Of a DNA stretch of 64,000 nucleotides, positions 32,456 to 41,400 are shown piece after piece. The notes below the pieces were generated by a model. That model made no database searches. It was not told the DNA's origin and was given only the letters and a program-made list of their open reading frames with translations. This DNA comes from Hydrogenophaga taeniospiralis (GTDB taxonomy: Bacteria; Pseudomonadota; Gammaproteobacteria; Burkholderiales; Burkholderiaceae_C): positions 2,518,501-2,582,500 of the forward strand of contig NZ_JAHBAG010000001.1 of NCBI RefSeq assembly GCF_020510445.1. The letters are read 5' to 3'. Every line of letters starts with the position of its first letter. The stretch's first letter is position 1. The translations under genes and the position numbers were made by a program.

Positions 32456-32903
32456 GGGGGGCTCCTGGGTGGGCGGGTGGGGTGGGGCAGCGCTGGCGGG
32501 TGGATGCGCAGCCTTCCAGCGTGGCCGGGCTGGCGGCGTGGGTGGCTTCCAGGCCCACCCAGGCGTGGACTTCGGCGGTGTCAAAGCCGAGGTGGTGGCT
32601 GCCGTCGTCGCTGCGCTGCATGAGCGGGCGGCGGATCAGCAAGGGCTCGGCCAGCAGCAGTGCCAGCGCGGCATCAGCGCCCAGCGCTTCGGGCTTGACT
32701 TCGCCGCTCTTGACGCGCGGCGCTGCGGTGTTGAACCAGCGGGCCACCGGGTGGCCCGCCAGAAAGGGTCGCAGGCGCTCGGCGCTCCAGTGCGCGGTGA
32801 GCAGGTTGCGCCGCTCCAGCGTGTGACCAGCGGCTTCGAGCGCGGCGCGCTGGCGGGCGTTGCCGCCGCAGCCGGGTTTTTCAAAGAAGACGATGTGGGT
32901 CAT
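32442..32903 (-). CDS. nifO: Nitrogenase-associated ArsC/Spx-family protein (NifO)
   Basis: This 153-residue protein has the ArsC/Spx thioredoxin-like fold: VFFEKPGCGGNARQRAALEA, TAHWSAERLRPFLAGHPVARWF and ALLLAEPLLIRRPLM. This matches the nitrogenase-associated subfamily (NifO). In Azotobacter NifO is linked to nitrate effects on molybdenum partition. The C-terminal 20 residues are Pro/His-rich. It follows the 30-codon ORF by an ATGA overlap. Confidence 0.85.
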   Translation of the reverse strand: MTHIVFFEKPGCGGNARQRAALEAAGHTLERRNLLTAHWSAERLRPFLAGHPVARWFNTAAPRVKSGEVKPEALGADAALALLLAEPLLIRRPLMQRSDDGSHHLGFDTAEVHAWVGLEATHAASPATLEGCASTRQRCPTPPAHPGAPHAHV

Positions 32904-32992
32904 GAGGGGGTTCCTCGGGTGTAGGGCTCGTTGAGGGTTTCGGCGGGCAGCTCGGTCGGGGTGAGTCGGCGAAACGGGCGTTGGCCTTTCAT
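32900..32992 (-). CDS. 30-residue ORF bridging draG and nifO
   Basis: The frame MKGQRPFRRLTPTELPAETL... of 30 residues begins in an ATGA overlap with the draG stop and ends in an ATGA overlap with the nifO start. Double overlaps of this kind are typical of coupled translation in this operon, so it is likely translated. It is Arg/Pro-rich at the start with no known motif. It may be a real microprotein or a coupling device only. Confidence 0.5.
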   Translation of the reverse strand: MKGQRPFRRLTPTELPAETLNEPYTRGTPS

Positions 32993-33918
32993 GGGTGGGC
33001 CTCCAGGCATGAGGCCAGCGCCAGCAGGCCGCTGGTCTGGTCGGTGATGGCCTGCACGGTGGTGGGCTGCAGCCGGTGCAGCCAGCGCTGCGGCAGCCGC
33101 TCGGCGCCGCAGCGCGCGCCCGCGAGCATGCCGACCAGGGCGCCGGTGGTGTCGGCGTCGTCGCCCTGGTTCACGGTAGCCACCAGCGCGGCCTCGAAGT
33201 CGTCGTGCCGCGTCAGGAAATGCAGCACGGTTTGCACCGTGTCGACCACGTAGGCGGTGGCGCGGCCGCGGTAGGGGGTGAAGCCGAAGGCGGGGTGAGC
33301 GGTGGTCCAGGTCTCGGCCCAGCGCTGGCACTCGGCCTGGCCCGCGCCGCGCAGCAGCAGGCGCAGCAGGCGGCCCAGGCCGAGGGTGGCGGCGTCGGAC
33401 AGCGGGTGGTGGTGGGTCAGGTGGGCCTGGGCCAGCGACAGGCGCTCGAAGGCGGCTTCGTCGTGCAGGGTGGCCAGAACCACCGGCAGGTTGCGCATCA
33501 GCGCGCCGTTGCCGGCGTCGCCCGGGTTGTACGGGCCGGCCAGCGAGCCGTCGATCAGAAAGCGCTGGATGCCGCGCCGGCAGGTGTTGCCGCAGTCCAC
33601 CGGCCGGGCCTGCAGCCATTGCACGAAGGCCAGGCCGATGCCGCGCACGAGCGTGGTGTCGGGCTGCGTGGCGGCGAAGCCTTGCAGCGCGGTGGCGCCG
33701 CCTTGCAGCAGGGCCGAGCCCAGGGCCAGGCTCAGGGTGGTGTCGTCGGTGACCTGGCCGCGCGCCAGCTTGAGCCAGCCGCCGCCGACGATTTCGGTGT
33801 GCACGCCGTAGCGGGCCTCGATCTCGCGCGGGCGCATGAATTCCACCGTGGCGCCCAGCGCGTCGCCGATGGCCAGCCCGAGGTAGGCGCCGAGCACCTT
33901 GTCGAACAGCTCACGCAT
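32989..33918 (-). CDS. draG: ADP-ribosyl-dinitrogen reductase hydrolase DraG
   Basis: DraG removes ADP-ribose from NifH and so reactivates nitrogenase when nitrogen is scarce. From the ATG at 33918 the protein is 309 residues long. It has the metal-binding motifs LAIGDALGATVEFM, VTDDTTLSLALGSAL, GDAGNGALMRNL and QGDDADTTGALVG. It overlaps draT by eight bases. Confidence 0.95.
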   Translation of the reverse strand: MRELFDKVLGAYLGLAIGDALGATVEFMRPREIEARYGVHTEIVGGGWLKLARGQVTDDTTLSLALGSALLQGGATALQGFAATQPDTTLVRGIGLAFVQWLQARPVDCGNTCRRGIQRFLIDGSLAGPYNPGDAGNGALMRNLPVVLATLHDEAAFERLSLAQAHLTHHHPLSDAATLGLGRLLRLLLRGAGQAECQRWAETWTTAHPAFGFTPYRGRATAYVVDTVQTVLHFLTRHDDFEAALVATVNQGDDADTTGALVGMLAGARCGAERLPQRWLHRLQPTTVQAITDQTSGLLALASCLEAHP

Positions 33919-34753
33919 AGCGGGCCACCACCTCGTAGTCGCCGCCGAGCGCGAGCACCTCCTGTTCGCCGCGCAGCACATGGCCGGGCAACAGGCCGGG
34001 GAACACCAGCACCTTGCAGGTCGGTACCAGCGCCTCGAACACCCAGTCGCCGAAGCAGGCGGCGTCTTCGGGCGAGAGGCTGAACGACACGATGTTGTTC
34101 AGGCGCACGGTGCAGCGGCGCAACTGGAGGCTTCCGTTGATCAGCTGCTCTTCGCAGCGGTTGCTGCCGCGCCAGAGGTGCAGATGTTCGCTGGGCGCGG
34201 CATCGCCGGGCAGCGGGAAGCGCTGCAGGGCCCATTGGCAGAACTCGTAGAGCAGGTCGAGCTGCTGCAGGATGTTGTTGCTGTGGTGTCGGCTGGCCGC
34301 TTTCTCTTCAAGGTAACCCACCCAGGCCGGCGAGGGAAAGCGCTCCAGCGGCGCCTTGTGGTAGCTCGGCACGAGGCCGAAGCGGCTTTCCACCCAGCCC
34401 TTGAGCACGGCGCCGGCCGGGCCGTTGGCGTCCATGCCCCAGCCCTGCAGCAGGGTGCGCCAGCTGCTGCGCCAGCGCCGCTGCTCGGCGGGGCCCATGG
34501 CCGCGAGCGCCTGGGGATCGGGTTTGCGCAGGCCGAAGGCGGTGGCCAGGTAGTGCACAAACATGTCGCCCGCCTCGTTCAGGTCGCGGCTACGCTCCAG
34601 CAGCGCGAACAGCCCGGCCTGGGTCTGCCGCACGCCGGCGATCGACAGGCGCGTGGGGTGGGCGTTGAAGCCGGTGCTGGCGAGCACCGGCGCCGGCACG
34701 CCGACGAGGTTGGTGCTGTACCAGCGGTGGGGCTGATCCGGTCCATCGTCCAT
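33911..34753 (-). CDS. draT: NAD(+)-dinitrogen reductase ADP-ribosyltransferase DraT
   Basis: DraT transfers ADP-ribose from NAD to an arginine of NifH and stops nitrogen fixation when ammonium or darkness/energy loss is sensed. The protein reads RWYSTNLVGVPAPVLASTGF at the start, SRFGLVPSYHKAPL in the middle and LWRGSN then RLNNIVSFSLSPEDAACFGD near the end. The ATG at 34753 gives 280 residues; a GTG at 34777 would add eight. The target arginine is present in this NifH (Arg102). Confidence 0.94.
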   Translation of the reverse strand: MDDGPDQPHRWYSTNLVGVPAPVLASTGFNAHPTRLSIAGVRQTQAGLFALLERSRDLNEAGDMFVHYLATAFGLRKPDPQALAAMGPAEQRRWRSSWRTLLQGWGMDANGPAGAVLKGWVESRFGLVPSYHKAPLERFPSPAWVGYLEEKAASRHHSNNILQQLDLLYEFCQWALQRFPLPGDAAPSEHLHLWRGSNRCEEQLINGSLQLRRCTVRLNNIVSFSLSPEDAACFGDWVFEALVPTCKVLVFPGLLPGHVLRGEQEVLALGGDYEVVARYA

Positions 34754-34801
34754 GGCCTGGTGGGTGGGGGCAGACACCGGCGCGGCGCCGGAAGATCGGC
34801 C

Positions 34802-35410
34802 TCAGACCGGGCGGTTTTCGTTCGGGTTTCGCACCGGGCCCATGAGCGCCAGGCCCTCATCGTAGGTGATGGTGTCGAAGGTCACGTCGAACTTGAGCGC
34901 GGCGTCGGCGATGGCGTCGAGCTTGCCGGCCGTGTCCTTCTTCTTCAGGTCGCCCTTTTCCAGATAGAACAGGTCGAGCAGTTCGTTGTAGACCGTGGCC
35001 TCGTCGATCGGCAACACATAGAACATCGCGCCCTTGTAGGGCACCTGGTACTTCTTCGACAGGTCGATGTTGTTGCAGAACAGGAAGTACTTGCCACCGG
35101 CGCTGAGCGTGTCGCCCAGCACCTCGGCCACGTCCTTGAGGTGTTCGAAGCTCAGCAGGTAGCCGGCGAAAAAGGGCAGGTGCTTGTCGCCCACCTTGGC
35201 CACGGCCATGGCCTGGGTGCACAGCAGCTCGGGCGGGCGGGCCTCGTCGGCCAGCTTGGGCGCGAAGCGCAACGCCAGCTCGCCGCGAAAGCCCACGCGA
35301 CCGAACTGGTTGGTGGGTGCCTTGAGCAGGGGGTTGAGCAGGCGCCCCTCACTCTCCAGGCGGGCAAACGCGGTGTCGTCGATCTCTTTGCGTTCCAGGG
35401 TGGCGGTCAT
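34802..35410 (-). CDS. 202-residue protein heading the draT operon, function unknown
   Basis: Unrecognised. It contains GYLLSFEHLKDVAEVLGDTL, GKYFLFCNNIDLSKKYQVPY and KFDVTFDTITYDEGLALMGP, with no signal peptide or membrane segment. It starts at 35410 with AAGGAAG upstream and is the first gene behind a near-consensus sigma-54 promoter that diverges from nifH. It would thus be co-induced with nitrogenase and with DraT/DraG. A role in ADP-ribosylation control or NifH protection is possible. Confidence 0.65.
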   Translation of the reverse strand: MTATLERKEIDDTAFARLESEGRLLNPLLKAPTNQFGRVGFRGELALRFAPKLADEARPPELLCTQAMAVAKVGDKHLPFFAGYLLSFEHLKDVAEVLGDTLSAGGKYFLFCNNIDLSKKYQVPYKGAMFYVLPIDEATVYNELLDLFYLEKGDLKKKDTAGKLDAIADAALKFDVTFDTITYDEGLALMGPVRNPNENRPV

Positions 35411-35471
35411 GAAGCTTCCTTCGGTTGGGTCTACAGGGTGGGAGACGGGGTGTTCGTCACCGTGCTGTATC

Positions 35472-35487
35472 AGCAATGACCGTACCA
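35472..35487 (-). promoter_or_regulatory. Sigma-54 promoter of the draT operon
   Basis: Read on the minus strand the sequence is TGGTACGGTCATTGCT, with GG and GC 12 bases apart and one mismatch in the -24 half. It lies about 60 bases before the start of the 202-residue gene and roughly 90 bases from the NifA site at 35580-35595. Confidence 0.75.
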
Positions 35488-35579
35488 GGCGCCCAGCCGG
35501 TGTGTGGCCCTGCAAACCCGACACAAACCCGACCCGACCCGCCCGCGCGCTGGATTTTTTGCGACGCGATTCGCCGTTT

Positions 35580-35595
35580 TGTCGGGAAGTGGACA
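35580..35595. promoter_or_regulatory. NifA site shared by nifH and the draT operon
   Basis: TGT-CGGGAAGTGG-ACA is an exact NifA consensus. It lies almost midway between the two divergent sigma-54 promoters, about 84 bases from the nifH -24 element and 93 from the other. Being palindromic, it can serve both. Confidence 0.78.
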
Positions 35596-35678
35596 AACCC
35601 CGGAAACCCGCTCGCAAGGCCCCGAAAAACGCCGTTTCCCCTATGGAGAGAGGGCCTTGGCGCACGGTGGCCAAGGCA

Positions 35679-35694
35679 TGGCACGGAAGCTGCA
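35679..35694 (+). promoter_or_regulatory. Sigma-54 promoter of nifHDK
   Basis: TGGCACGGAAGCTGCA has a perfect -24 half and CTGCA at -12, with GG and GC 12 bases apart. It lies 132 bases before nifH, leaving a long leader. Confidence 0.8.
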
Positions 35695-35768
35695 ATGAGA
35701 GGCCTGCGCGGACACCAGTCCGGCCAGGCGTGAACCCAAGAATAAGAGCAATAGGCACGAAAGGCTGA

Positions 35769-36719
<951 letters not shown>

Positions 36720-36744
36720 ACGGCCCATCCGTCGGCCCACAAGC

Positions 36745-36775
36745 CCGACCCGCCTGGCCCGTGCCGGTGGGTCGG
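36745..36775 (+). terminator. nifH-nifD intergenic stem-loop
   Basis: CCGACCCGCC (36745-36754) pairs with GGTGGGTCGG (36766-36775) across an 11-base loop, with one G-U pair. There is no T-tract. Such hairpins behind nifH usually slow 3' decay or attenuate, leaving nifH mRNA in excess over nifDK. Confidence 0.6.
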
Positions 36776-36819
36776 CCTTGATCACCCAAGCAAAACCAAA
36801 TATCCATTGGAGTTACCCC

Positions 36820-38283
36820 ATGACTGCCACAGTTGAAGACCGCAAGGCCACGAACAAAGCCTTGATTGATGAAGTGCTGAAGGCCTATCCGGAAAAGATG
36901 GCCAAGCGCAGGGCGAAGCACCTGGGCACGTTCGAAGAAGGCAAGCCGGACTGCGGCGTCAAGTCCAACATCAAGTCCCTGCCGGGCGTCATGACCATCC
37001 GCGGTTGTGCCTACGCCGGCTCCAAGGGCGTGGTGTGGGGGCCCATCAAGGACATGGTCCACATCAGCCACGGCCCGGTGGGCTGCGGCCAGTACAGCTG
37101 GGCCGCGCGCCGCAACTACTACATCGGCACCACTGGCATCGACACCTTCGTGACGATGCAGTTCACGAGCGATTTCCAGGAAAAGGACATCGTGTTCGGT
37201 GGTGACAAGAAACTCGACAAGATCATTGACGAGATCCAGGAGCTGTTCCCCCTGAACAAGGGCATCTCGATCCAGAGCGAGTGCCCGATCGGCCTGATCG
37301 GCGACGACATCGAAGCCGTGTCGAAGAAGAAGAGCAAGGAGTACGAAGGCAAGACCATCGTGCCCGTGCGCTGCGAAGGTTTTCGCGGCGTGAGCCAGTC
37401 GCTCGGCCACCACCTGGCCAACGACGCGATCCGCGACTGGGTGTTCGATCGCACCGACCCGAACAAGCACCCCGAGTTCGTCTCCACGCCGTACGACGTG
37501 GCCATCATCGGCGACTACAACATCGGCGGAGACGCCTGGTCCAGCCGCATCCTGCTCGAAGAAATGGGGCTGCGCGTGATCTCGCAGTGGTCCGGCGACG
37601 GCACCATCGCCGAGATCGAGAACACGCCCAAGGCCAAGCTCAACGTGCTGCACTGCTACCGCTCGATGAACTACATCAGCCGCCACATGGAAGAGAAGTA
37701 CGGCATTCCATGGGTGGAATACAACTTCTTCGGCCCGACCATGATCGAGAAGAGCCTGCGCGAGATCGCCAGCCACTTCGACGACAGCATCAAGGCCAAG
37801 GCCGAAGCCGTGATCGCCAAGTACAAGCCGCTGATGCAGGCCGTGATCGACAAGTTCAAGCCGCGCCTGCAGGGCAAGAAGGTCATGCTGTTCGTGGGCG
37901 GTCTGCGCCCGCGCCACGTGATCGGCGCCTACGAAGACCTGGGCATGGAGGTGGTCGGCACCGGCTACGAATTCGGCCACGGCGACGACTACCAGCGCAC
38001 CACGCACTACGTGAAAGACGGCACGCTGATCTACGACGACGTGACCGGCTACGAGTTCGAGAAGTTCGTGGAGCAGGTGCAGCCCGACCTGGTGGGCTCG
38101 GGCATCAAGGAAAAGTACGTGTTCCAGAAGATGGGCGTGCCCTTCCGCCAGATGCACAGCTGGGACTACTCCGGCCCCTACCACGGCTACGACGGCTTCG
38201 CCATCTTCGCGCGTGACATGGACATGGCGATCAGCTCTCCCATCTGGGGCCTGACGAAAGCGCCCTGGAAGAAGGCCGCCTGA
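36820..38283 (+). CDS. nifD: Nitrogenase molybdenum-iron protein alpha chain NifD
   Basis: The 487-residue alpha subunit carries FeMo-cofactor. From the ATG at 36820 (RBS GGAG) the P-cluster cysteines are C63, C89 and C155, and the FeMo-cofactor ligands are C279 and H446 ([18 protein letters not shown]). These correspond to Azotobacter C62, C88, C154, C275 and H442, so this is a Mo nitrogenase and not a V or Fe-only form. An in-frame start 14 codons upstream is less likely, as it lacks a ribosome binding site. Confidence 0.99.
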   Translation: MTATVEDRKATNKALIDEVLKAYPEKMAKRRAKHLGTFEEGKPDCGVKSNIKSLPGVMTIRGCAYAGSKGVVWGPIKDMVHISHGPVGCGQYSWAARRNYYIGTTGIDTFVTMQFTSDFQEKDIVFGGDKKLDKIIDEIQELFPLNKGISIQSECPIGLIGDDIEAVSKKKSKEYEGKTIVPVRCEGFRGVSQSLGHHLANDAIRDWVFDRTDPNKHPEFVSTPYDVAIIGDYNIGGDAWSSRILLEEMGLRVISQWSGDGTIAEIENTPKAKLNVLHCYRSMNYISRHMEEKYGIPWVEYNFFGPTMIEKSLREIASHFDDSIKAKAEAVIAKYKPLMQAVIDKFKPRLQGKKVMLFVGGLRPRHVIGAYEDLGMEVVGTGYEFGHGDDYQRTTHYVKDGTLIYDDVTGYEFEKFVEQVQPDLVGSGIKEKYVFQKMGVPFRQMHSWDYSGPYHGYDGFAIFARDMDMAISSPIWGLTKAPWKKAA

Positions 38284-38291
38284 AGAAGACT

Positions 38292-38322
38292 GCGGGCGGC
38301 CTGGCATGGGCCGGTCGTCCGC
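38292..38322 (+). other. nifD-nifK intergenic stem-loop
   Basis: GCGGGCGGCC (38292-38301) pairs with GGTCGTCCGC (38313-38322) with two G-U pairs and an 11-base loop. It lies just after nifD and leaves room for the nifK ribosome binding site. It may tune the nifD to nifK ratio. Confidence 0.45.
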
Positions 38323-38354
38323 TCCTTGAATCTCAACATCCTCTGGAGAGCACC

Positions 38355-39914
38355 ATGCCCCAATCAGCCGAAAAGATCCTCGACCACGAACTGCTGTTCC
38401 GCGAGCCCGAGTACCAGGACATCTTCCGCAACAAGAAGGCGTCGTTCGAGTTCAACCATTCCGACGAGAGCATCAAGCAGATCGTCGAGTGGACCAAGAC
38501 CGAAGACTACAAGCAGAAGAACTTCGCCCGCGAGTCGCTGGCCGTGAACCCGGCCAAGGCCTGCCAGCCGCTGGGCGCGGTGTACGTGGCGAACGGCTTC
38601 CAGAAGACCCTGAGCTTCGTGCACGGCAGCCAGGGTTGCGTGGCCTACTACCGCTCGCATTTCAGCCGCCATTTCAAGGAGCCCACGTCCTGCGTGAGCT
38701 CGTCCATGACGGAAGACGCGGCCGTGTTCGGTGGCCTGAACAACATGGTCGACGGCCTGGCCAACGCCTACAGCCTGTACCAGCCCGAGATGATCGCGGT
38801 GTCCACCACCTGCATGGCCGAAGTGATCGGCGACGACGTCGACGCCTTCATCAAGACCAGCAAGCAGAAAGGCAGCGTGCCCGACGAGTTCGACGTGCCG
38901 TTTGCCCACACCCCGGCCTTCGTCGGCAGCCACATCACCGGCTACGACAACGCGCTGCTGGGCATCCTGCGCCACTTCTGGGACGGCAAGGCCAAGACCA
39001 CCGAACCCCTGGTGCGCGTGCCCGACGACAGCATCAACTTCATCGGCGGCTTCGACGGTTTCGTGGTCGGCAACATGAAGGAAATCCGCCGCATCTTCGA
39101 TCTGTTCGGCGTCAAGGTGAACATCATCTGCGACCCGAGCGGCAACTGGAACACGCCCACCGACGGCGAGTTCCGCATGTACGCCGGTGGCACCTCGAAA
39201 GAAGAAGTGATCGCCGCGCTGCACGCCAAGGCCACCATCGTGTTCCAGGAGTTCTGCTGCGAGAAGACCAGCAAGTTCATCGCCGAACACGGCCAGGAAG
39301 TCGTCACGCTCAACGCCCCCATCGGCGTGGCCGGCACCGACCAGTTCCTGATGGAGATCTCGCGCCTGACCGGCAAGCCGATCCCGGCCGAGCTGGAGAA
39401 AGAACGCGGCGAGCTGGTGGACGCCATGGCCGACAGCCAGGCCCATCTGCACGGCAAGCGCTATGCGCTGTATGGCGACCCGGACCAGCTGCTGGGCTAC
39501 ACGCAGTTCCTGCTGGAGCTCGGCGCCGAGCCGGCCCACGTGCTGGCCACCAACGGCACCGAAACCTGGGCCGCCAAGGTGCAAGCCCTGTTCGACGCCT
39601 CGCCCTACGGCGCGGGCTGCAAGGTCTACCCCAAGCGCGATCTGTGGCACCTGCGTTCGCTGCTGTTCACCGAGCCGGTGGATTTCCTGATCGGCAACAC
39701 CTACGGCAAGTACCTGGAGCGCGACACCAAGACGCCGCTGGTGCGCATGGTGTTCCCGATCTTCGATCGCCACCACTACCACCGTTTCCCCACCTGGGGC
39801 TACGAAGGCGGCATGCGCGTGCTGGTCACCCTGCTCGACGAGTTCTTCGAGACGCTGGACGCGAACACCATCGTGGCGGGTAAGACGGACTACAGCTACG
39901 ACATTATTCGGTGA
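38355..39914 (+). CDS. nifK: Nitrogenase molybdenum-iron protein beta chain NifK
   Basis: The 519-residue beta subunit shares the P-cluster with NifD. Cysteine regions include [38 protein letters not shown] and [17 protein letters not shown]. The protein ends [10 protein letters not shown], typical of NifK. CTGGAGAGCACC precedes the start. It is the last structural gene; a pair of GC-rich repeats follows. Confidence 0.99.
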   Translation: MPQSAEKILDHELLFREPEYQDIFRNKKASFEFNHSDESIKQIVEWTKTEDYKQKNFARESLAVNPAKACQPLGAVYVANGFQKTLSFVHGSQGCVAYYRSHFSRHFKEPTSCVSSSMTEDAAVFGGLNNMVDGLANAYSLYQPEMIAVSTTCMAEVIGDDVDAFIKTSKQKGSVPDEFDVPFAHTPAFVGSHITGYDNALLGILRHFWDGKAKTTEPLVRVPDDSINFIGGFDGFVVGNMKEIRRIFDLFGVKVNIICDPSGNWNTPTDGEFRMYAGGTSKEEVIAALHAKATIVFQEFCCEKTSKFIAEHGQEVVTLNAPIGVAGTDQFLMEISRLTGKPIPAELEKERGELVDAMADSQAHLHGKRYALYGDPDQLLGYTQFLLELGAEPAHVLATNGTETWAAKVQALFDASPYGAGCKVYPKRDLWHLRSLLFTEPVDFLIGNTYGKYLERDTKTPLVRMVFPIFDRHHYHRFPTWGYEGGMRVLVTLLDEFFETLDANTIVAGKTDYSYDIIR

Positions 39915-40085
39915 CCCCCCTGCGCCGCCTTCGGCGTCACCCCCCGGGGGGCGCCGCTGGCGGCCGGGCTAAACCCGTTCCGCGGCGGCAAGGATGTGGA
40001 TCCCCCCCGCGCCGCGCTGTGCGCGTCACCCCCCAGGGGGCACCGCTGGCAGCCCGGCAAAGCCGGTTCTGCGGCGGCCTGGGTG
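39915..40085. repeat. Two adjacent copies of the dispersed GC-rich repeat behind nifK
   Basis: Units at about 39915-39989 and 40002-40085 share C-runs, CCCCCCGGGGGG or CCCCCCAGGGGG hairpins and a CGGCNNNGCCGG-type stem with the copy at 6.4 kb. They start immediately at the nifK stop and could act as an mRNA 3' hairpin. Confidence 0.7.
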
Positions 40086-40122
40086 GGGCGCGGGGTTCCT
40101 TCCTATCTTTTCGAGGTGCTTT

Positions 40123-40500
40123 ATGGCCAATGCGACGTTCAGTTCCTCACCTGTGCTTGTGGACTCGACAACCCGTCCGGCGCTGGACGTGGTCCACGTC
40201 AAGACCACCTTGGACGGTCGCAAGGTCGAGGTGATCGATGGCTGGGTCTGTCTGGGCGGCGTGCGGGAAACCGACAGCCTGATCCCGCTGGATGAACACC
40301 CGAACCGCCAGGCCATCGCGCAGGCGGTGCCCGGGGCCTCGCATGTGGCGGGGCGCCTGCCGCTGACGCTGGCCGAGGCCGCCGTGGCGCAGGGCGCGCT
40401 GTCGGCCGCGCAACGCCACTTCGACGCCAGCCCCGCCGGCATCACGCAGCGCATCCGCAAGGCCGTGTGGACCAAGACGGCCGCCGATGGTGTGGAGTGA
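40123..40500 (+). CDS. 125-residue nif-cluster protein, function unknown
   Basis: From the ATG at 40123 (GAGG upstream) the protein contains RPALDVVHVKTTLDGRKVEV, IDGWVCLGGVRETDSLIPLD and AHFDASPAGITQRIRKAVW-like ends. I do not recognise the family. It lies between nifK and nifE, flanked on both sides by GC-rich repeats. A role in MoFe-protein maturation is only a positional guess. Confidence 0.6.
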   Translation: MANATFSSSPVLVDSTTRPALDVVHVKTTLDGRKVEVIDGWVCLGGVRETDSLIPLDEHPNRQAIAQAVPGASHVAGRLPLTLAEAAVAQGALSAAQRHFDASPAGITQRIRKAVWTKTAADGVE

Positions 40501-40502
40501 AG

Positions 40503-40580
40503 CCCCCCCTGCCGCGCTTCGCGCGACCCCCCAGGGGCGGCACTGGCCGTCCGGCGGTACCCTGGGTTGGTCCGCTTCAT
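40503..40580. repeat. Dispersed GC-rich repeat copy before the 161-residue gene
   Basis: CCCCCCCTGCCGCGCTTCGC, a CCCCCCAGGGGCGGCACTGG core and GCCGTCCGGCGGTACCCTGG match the copy in front of nifS closely. It starts two bases after the stop of the 125-residue gene. Confidence 0.7.
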
Positions 40581-40655
40581 GCCCATGGGTGGCGCTCCGG
40601 CGGCATGGGCAACTGAAGTGGCGTTGAACTTCGACCACGGCCATCGGAGAAGACC

Positions 40656-41141
40656 ATGATCTATGTGGTGGAAGTGCCCGAACACGCCGCGCCGCGCGCC
40701 TGGTTCGCCTACGACGCGGCGGACTTCGCTCGCAAGGTCGCGGCCGGCGACCCGCTGGAACCCTGGGAGATCCACGACCAGCTGACCGCGCGGCGCCTGC
40801 TCGAAGACCTCGGCCACGCCGAGGTGGATGCACTGGCGCGCGAGCGCTACCCGGCCATCTGCGCGCTGGGCGACAGCCACGGCTGGGACATCGCTCTGTA
40901 CCGGGCCGACCACCTGCTCGGAGCCGGCGTGCTGAGCGCCGAGCCCGTGAGCGAGACCGCCGCCCACGAAGCCGCGCTGGCCGCGCGCGGCGGGTTCACC
41001 TGCATCTACCACGGCGACCGCGACGCCATCGGCGCGTTCGAAGGCGCCGACCCGCGCATCGCTGGCCAGGCGCACTGGCACGCGCGGCGTGCGCTCTACG
41101 AGCAGTTGGTGGCGCTGGAAGTGCTGGCCGACGACAACTGA
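40656..41141 (+). CDS. 161-residue nif-cluster protein, function unknown
   Basis: The protein begins MIYVVEVPEHAAPRAWFAYD and carries RKVAAGDPLEPWEIHDQLTA and GGFTCIYHGDRDAIGAFEGA. No family is recognised. CGGAGAAGACC precedes the start. It ends six bases before a 10-base hairpin that separates it from the nifE promoter, so it probably belongs to the nifHDK transcript. Confidence 0.6.
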   Translation: MIYVVEVPEHAAPRAWFAYDAADFARKVAAGDPLEPWEIHDQLTARRLLEDLGHAEVDALARERYPAICALGDSHGWDIALYRADHLLGAGVLSAEPVSETAAHEAALAARGGFTCIYHGDRDAIGAFEGADPRIAGQAHWHARRALYEQLVALEVLADDN

Positions 41142-41146
41142 CGCAG

Positions 41147-41192
41147 CGCTGTCGGGCCGTCTGCGTTTTCCGCCCTGCACCCCCCGACAGCG
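41147..41192 (+). terminator. Hairpin behind the 161-residue gene
   Basis: CGCTGTCGGG (41147-41156) and CCCGACAGCG (41183-41192) are perfect complements with a 26-base loop. It starts five bases after the stop codon and lies well upstream of the nifE promoter. No T-tract follows. Confidence 0.5.
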
Positions 41193-41350
41193 GGCGCGCA
41201 TCCGCAAGCATCTCTTCAGCGTTCTCTCGGGCTCGGAGCCCCTCGCCCGATGTCGGAAAACCGCCGTCGCAATCCCTCCAAAACCGCCACAGCAAAAGCG
41301 CTTGAACCGCCTGGGACGGCAGAACGGGCCTTCACACGGCGTTTTTCGGC

Positions 41351-41366
41351 TGGCACCCAAATTGCA
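41351..41366 (+). promoter_or_regulatory. Sigma-54 promoter of the nifENX operon
   Basis: TGGCACCCAAATTGCA is a full consensus -24/-12 element with TGGCAC and TTGCA at the correct spacing, 35 bases before nifE. No exact TGT-N10-ACA was found in the 200 bases upstream. Confidence 0.88.
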
Positions 41367-41400
41367 ACGAGGACCACAACCCACTTCTCTGGAGTCCGCC

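Noticed and set aside
41142..41350. A NifA site upstream of nifE
   Set aside because: TGT occurs at 41150 and 41251 but neither is followed by ACA at the right distance, so no site is claimed.
41089..41400. N-terminal extension of NifE
   Set aside because: The extra codons run through the end of the preceding gene and the consensus sigma-54 promoter; the family-like start is the ATG at 41401.
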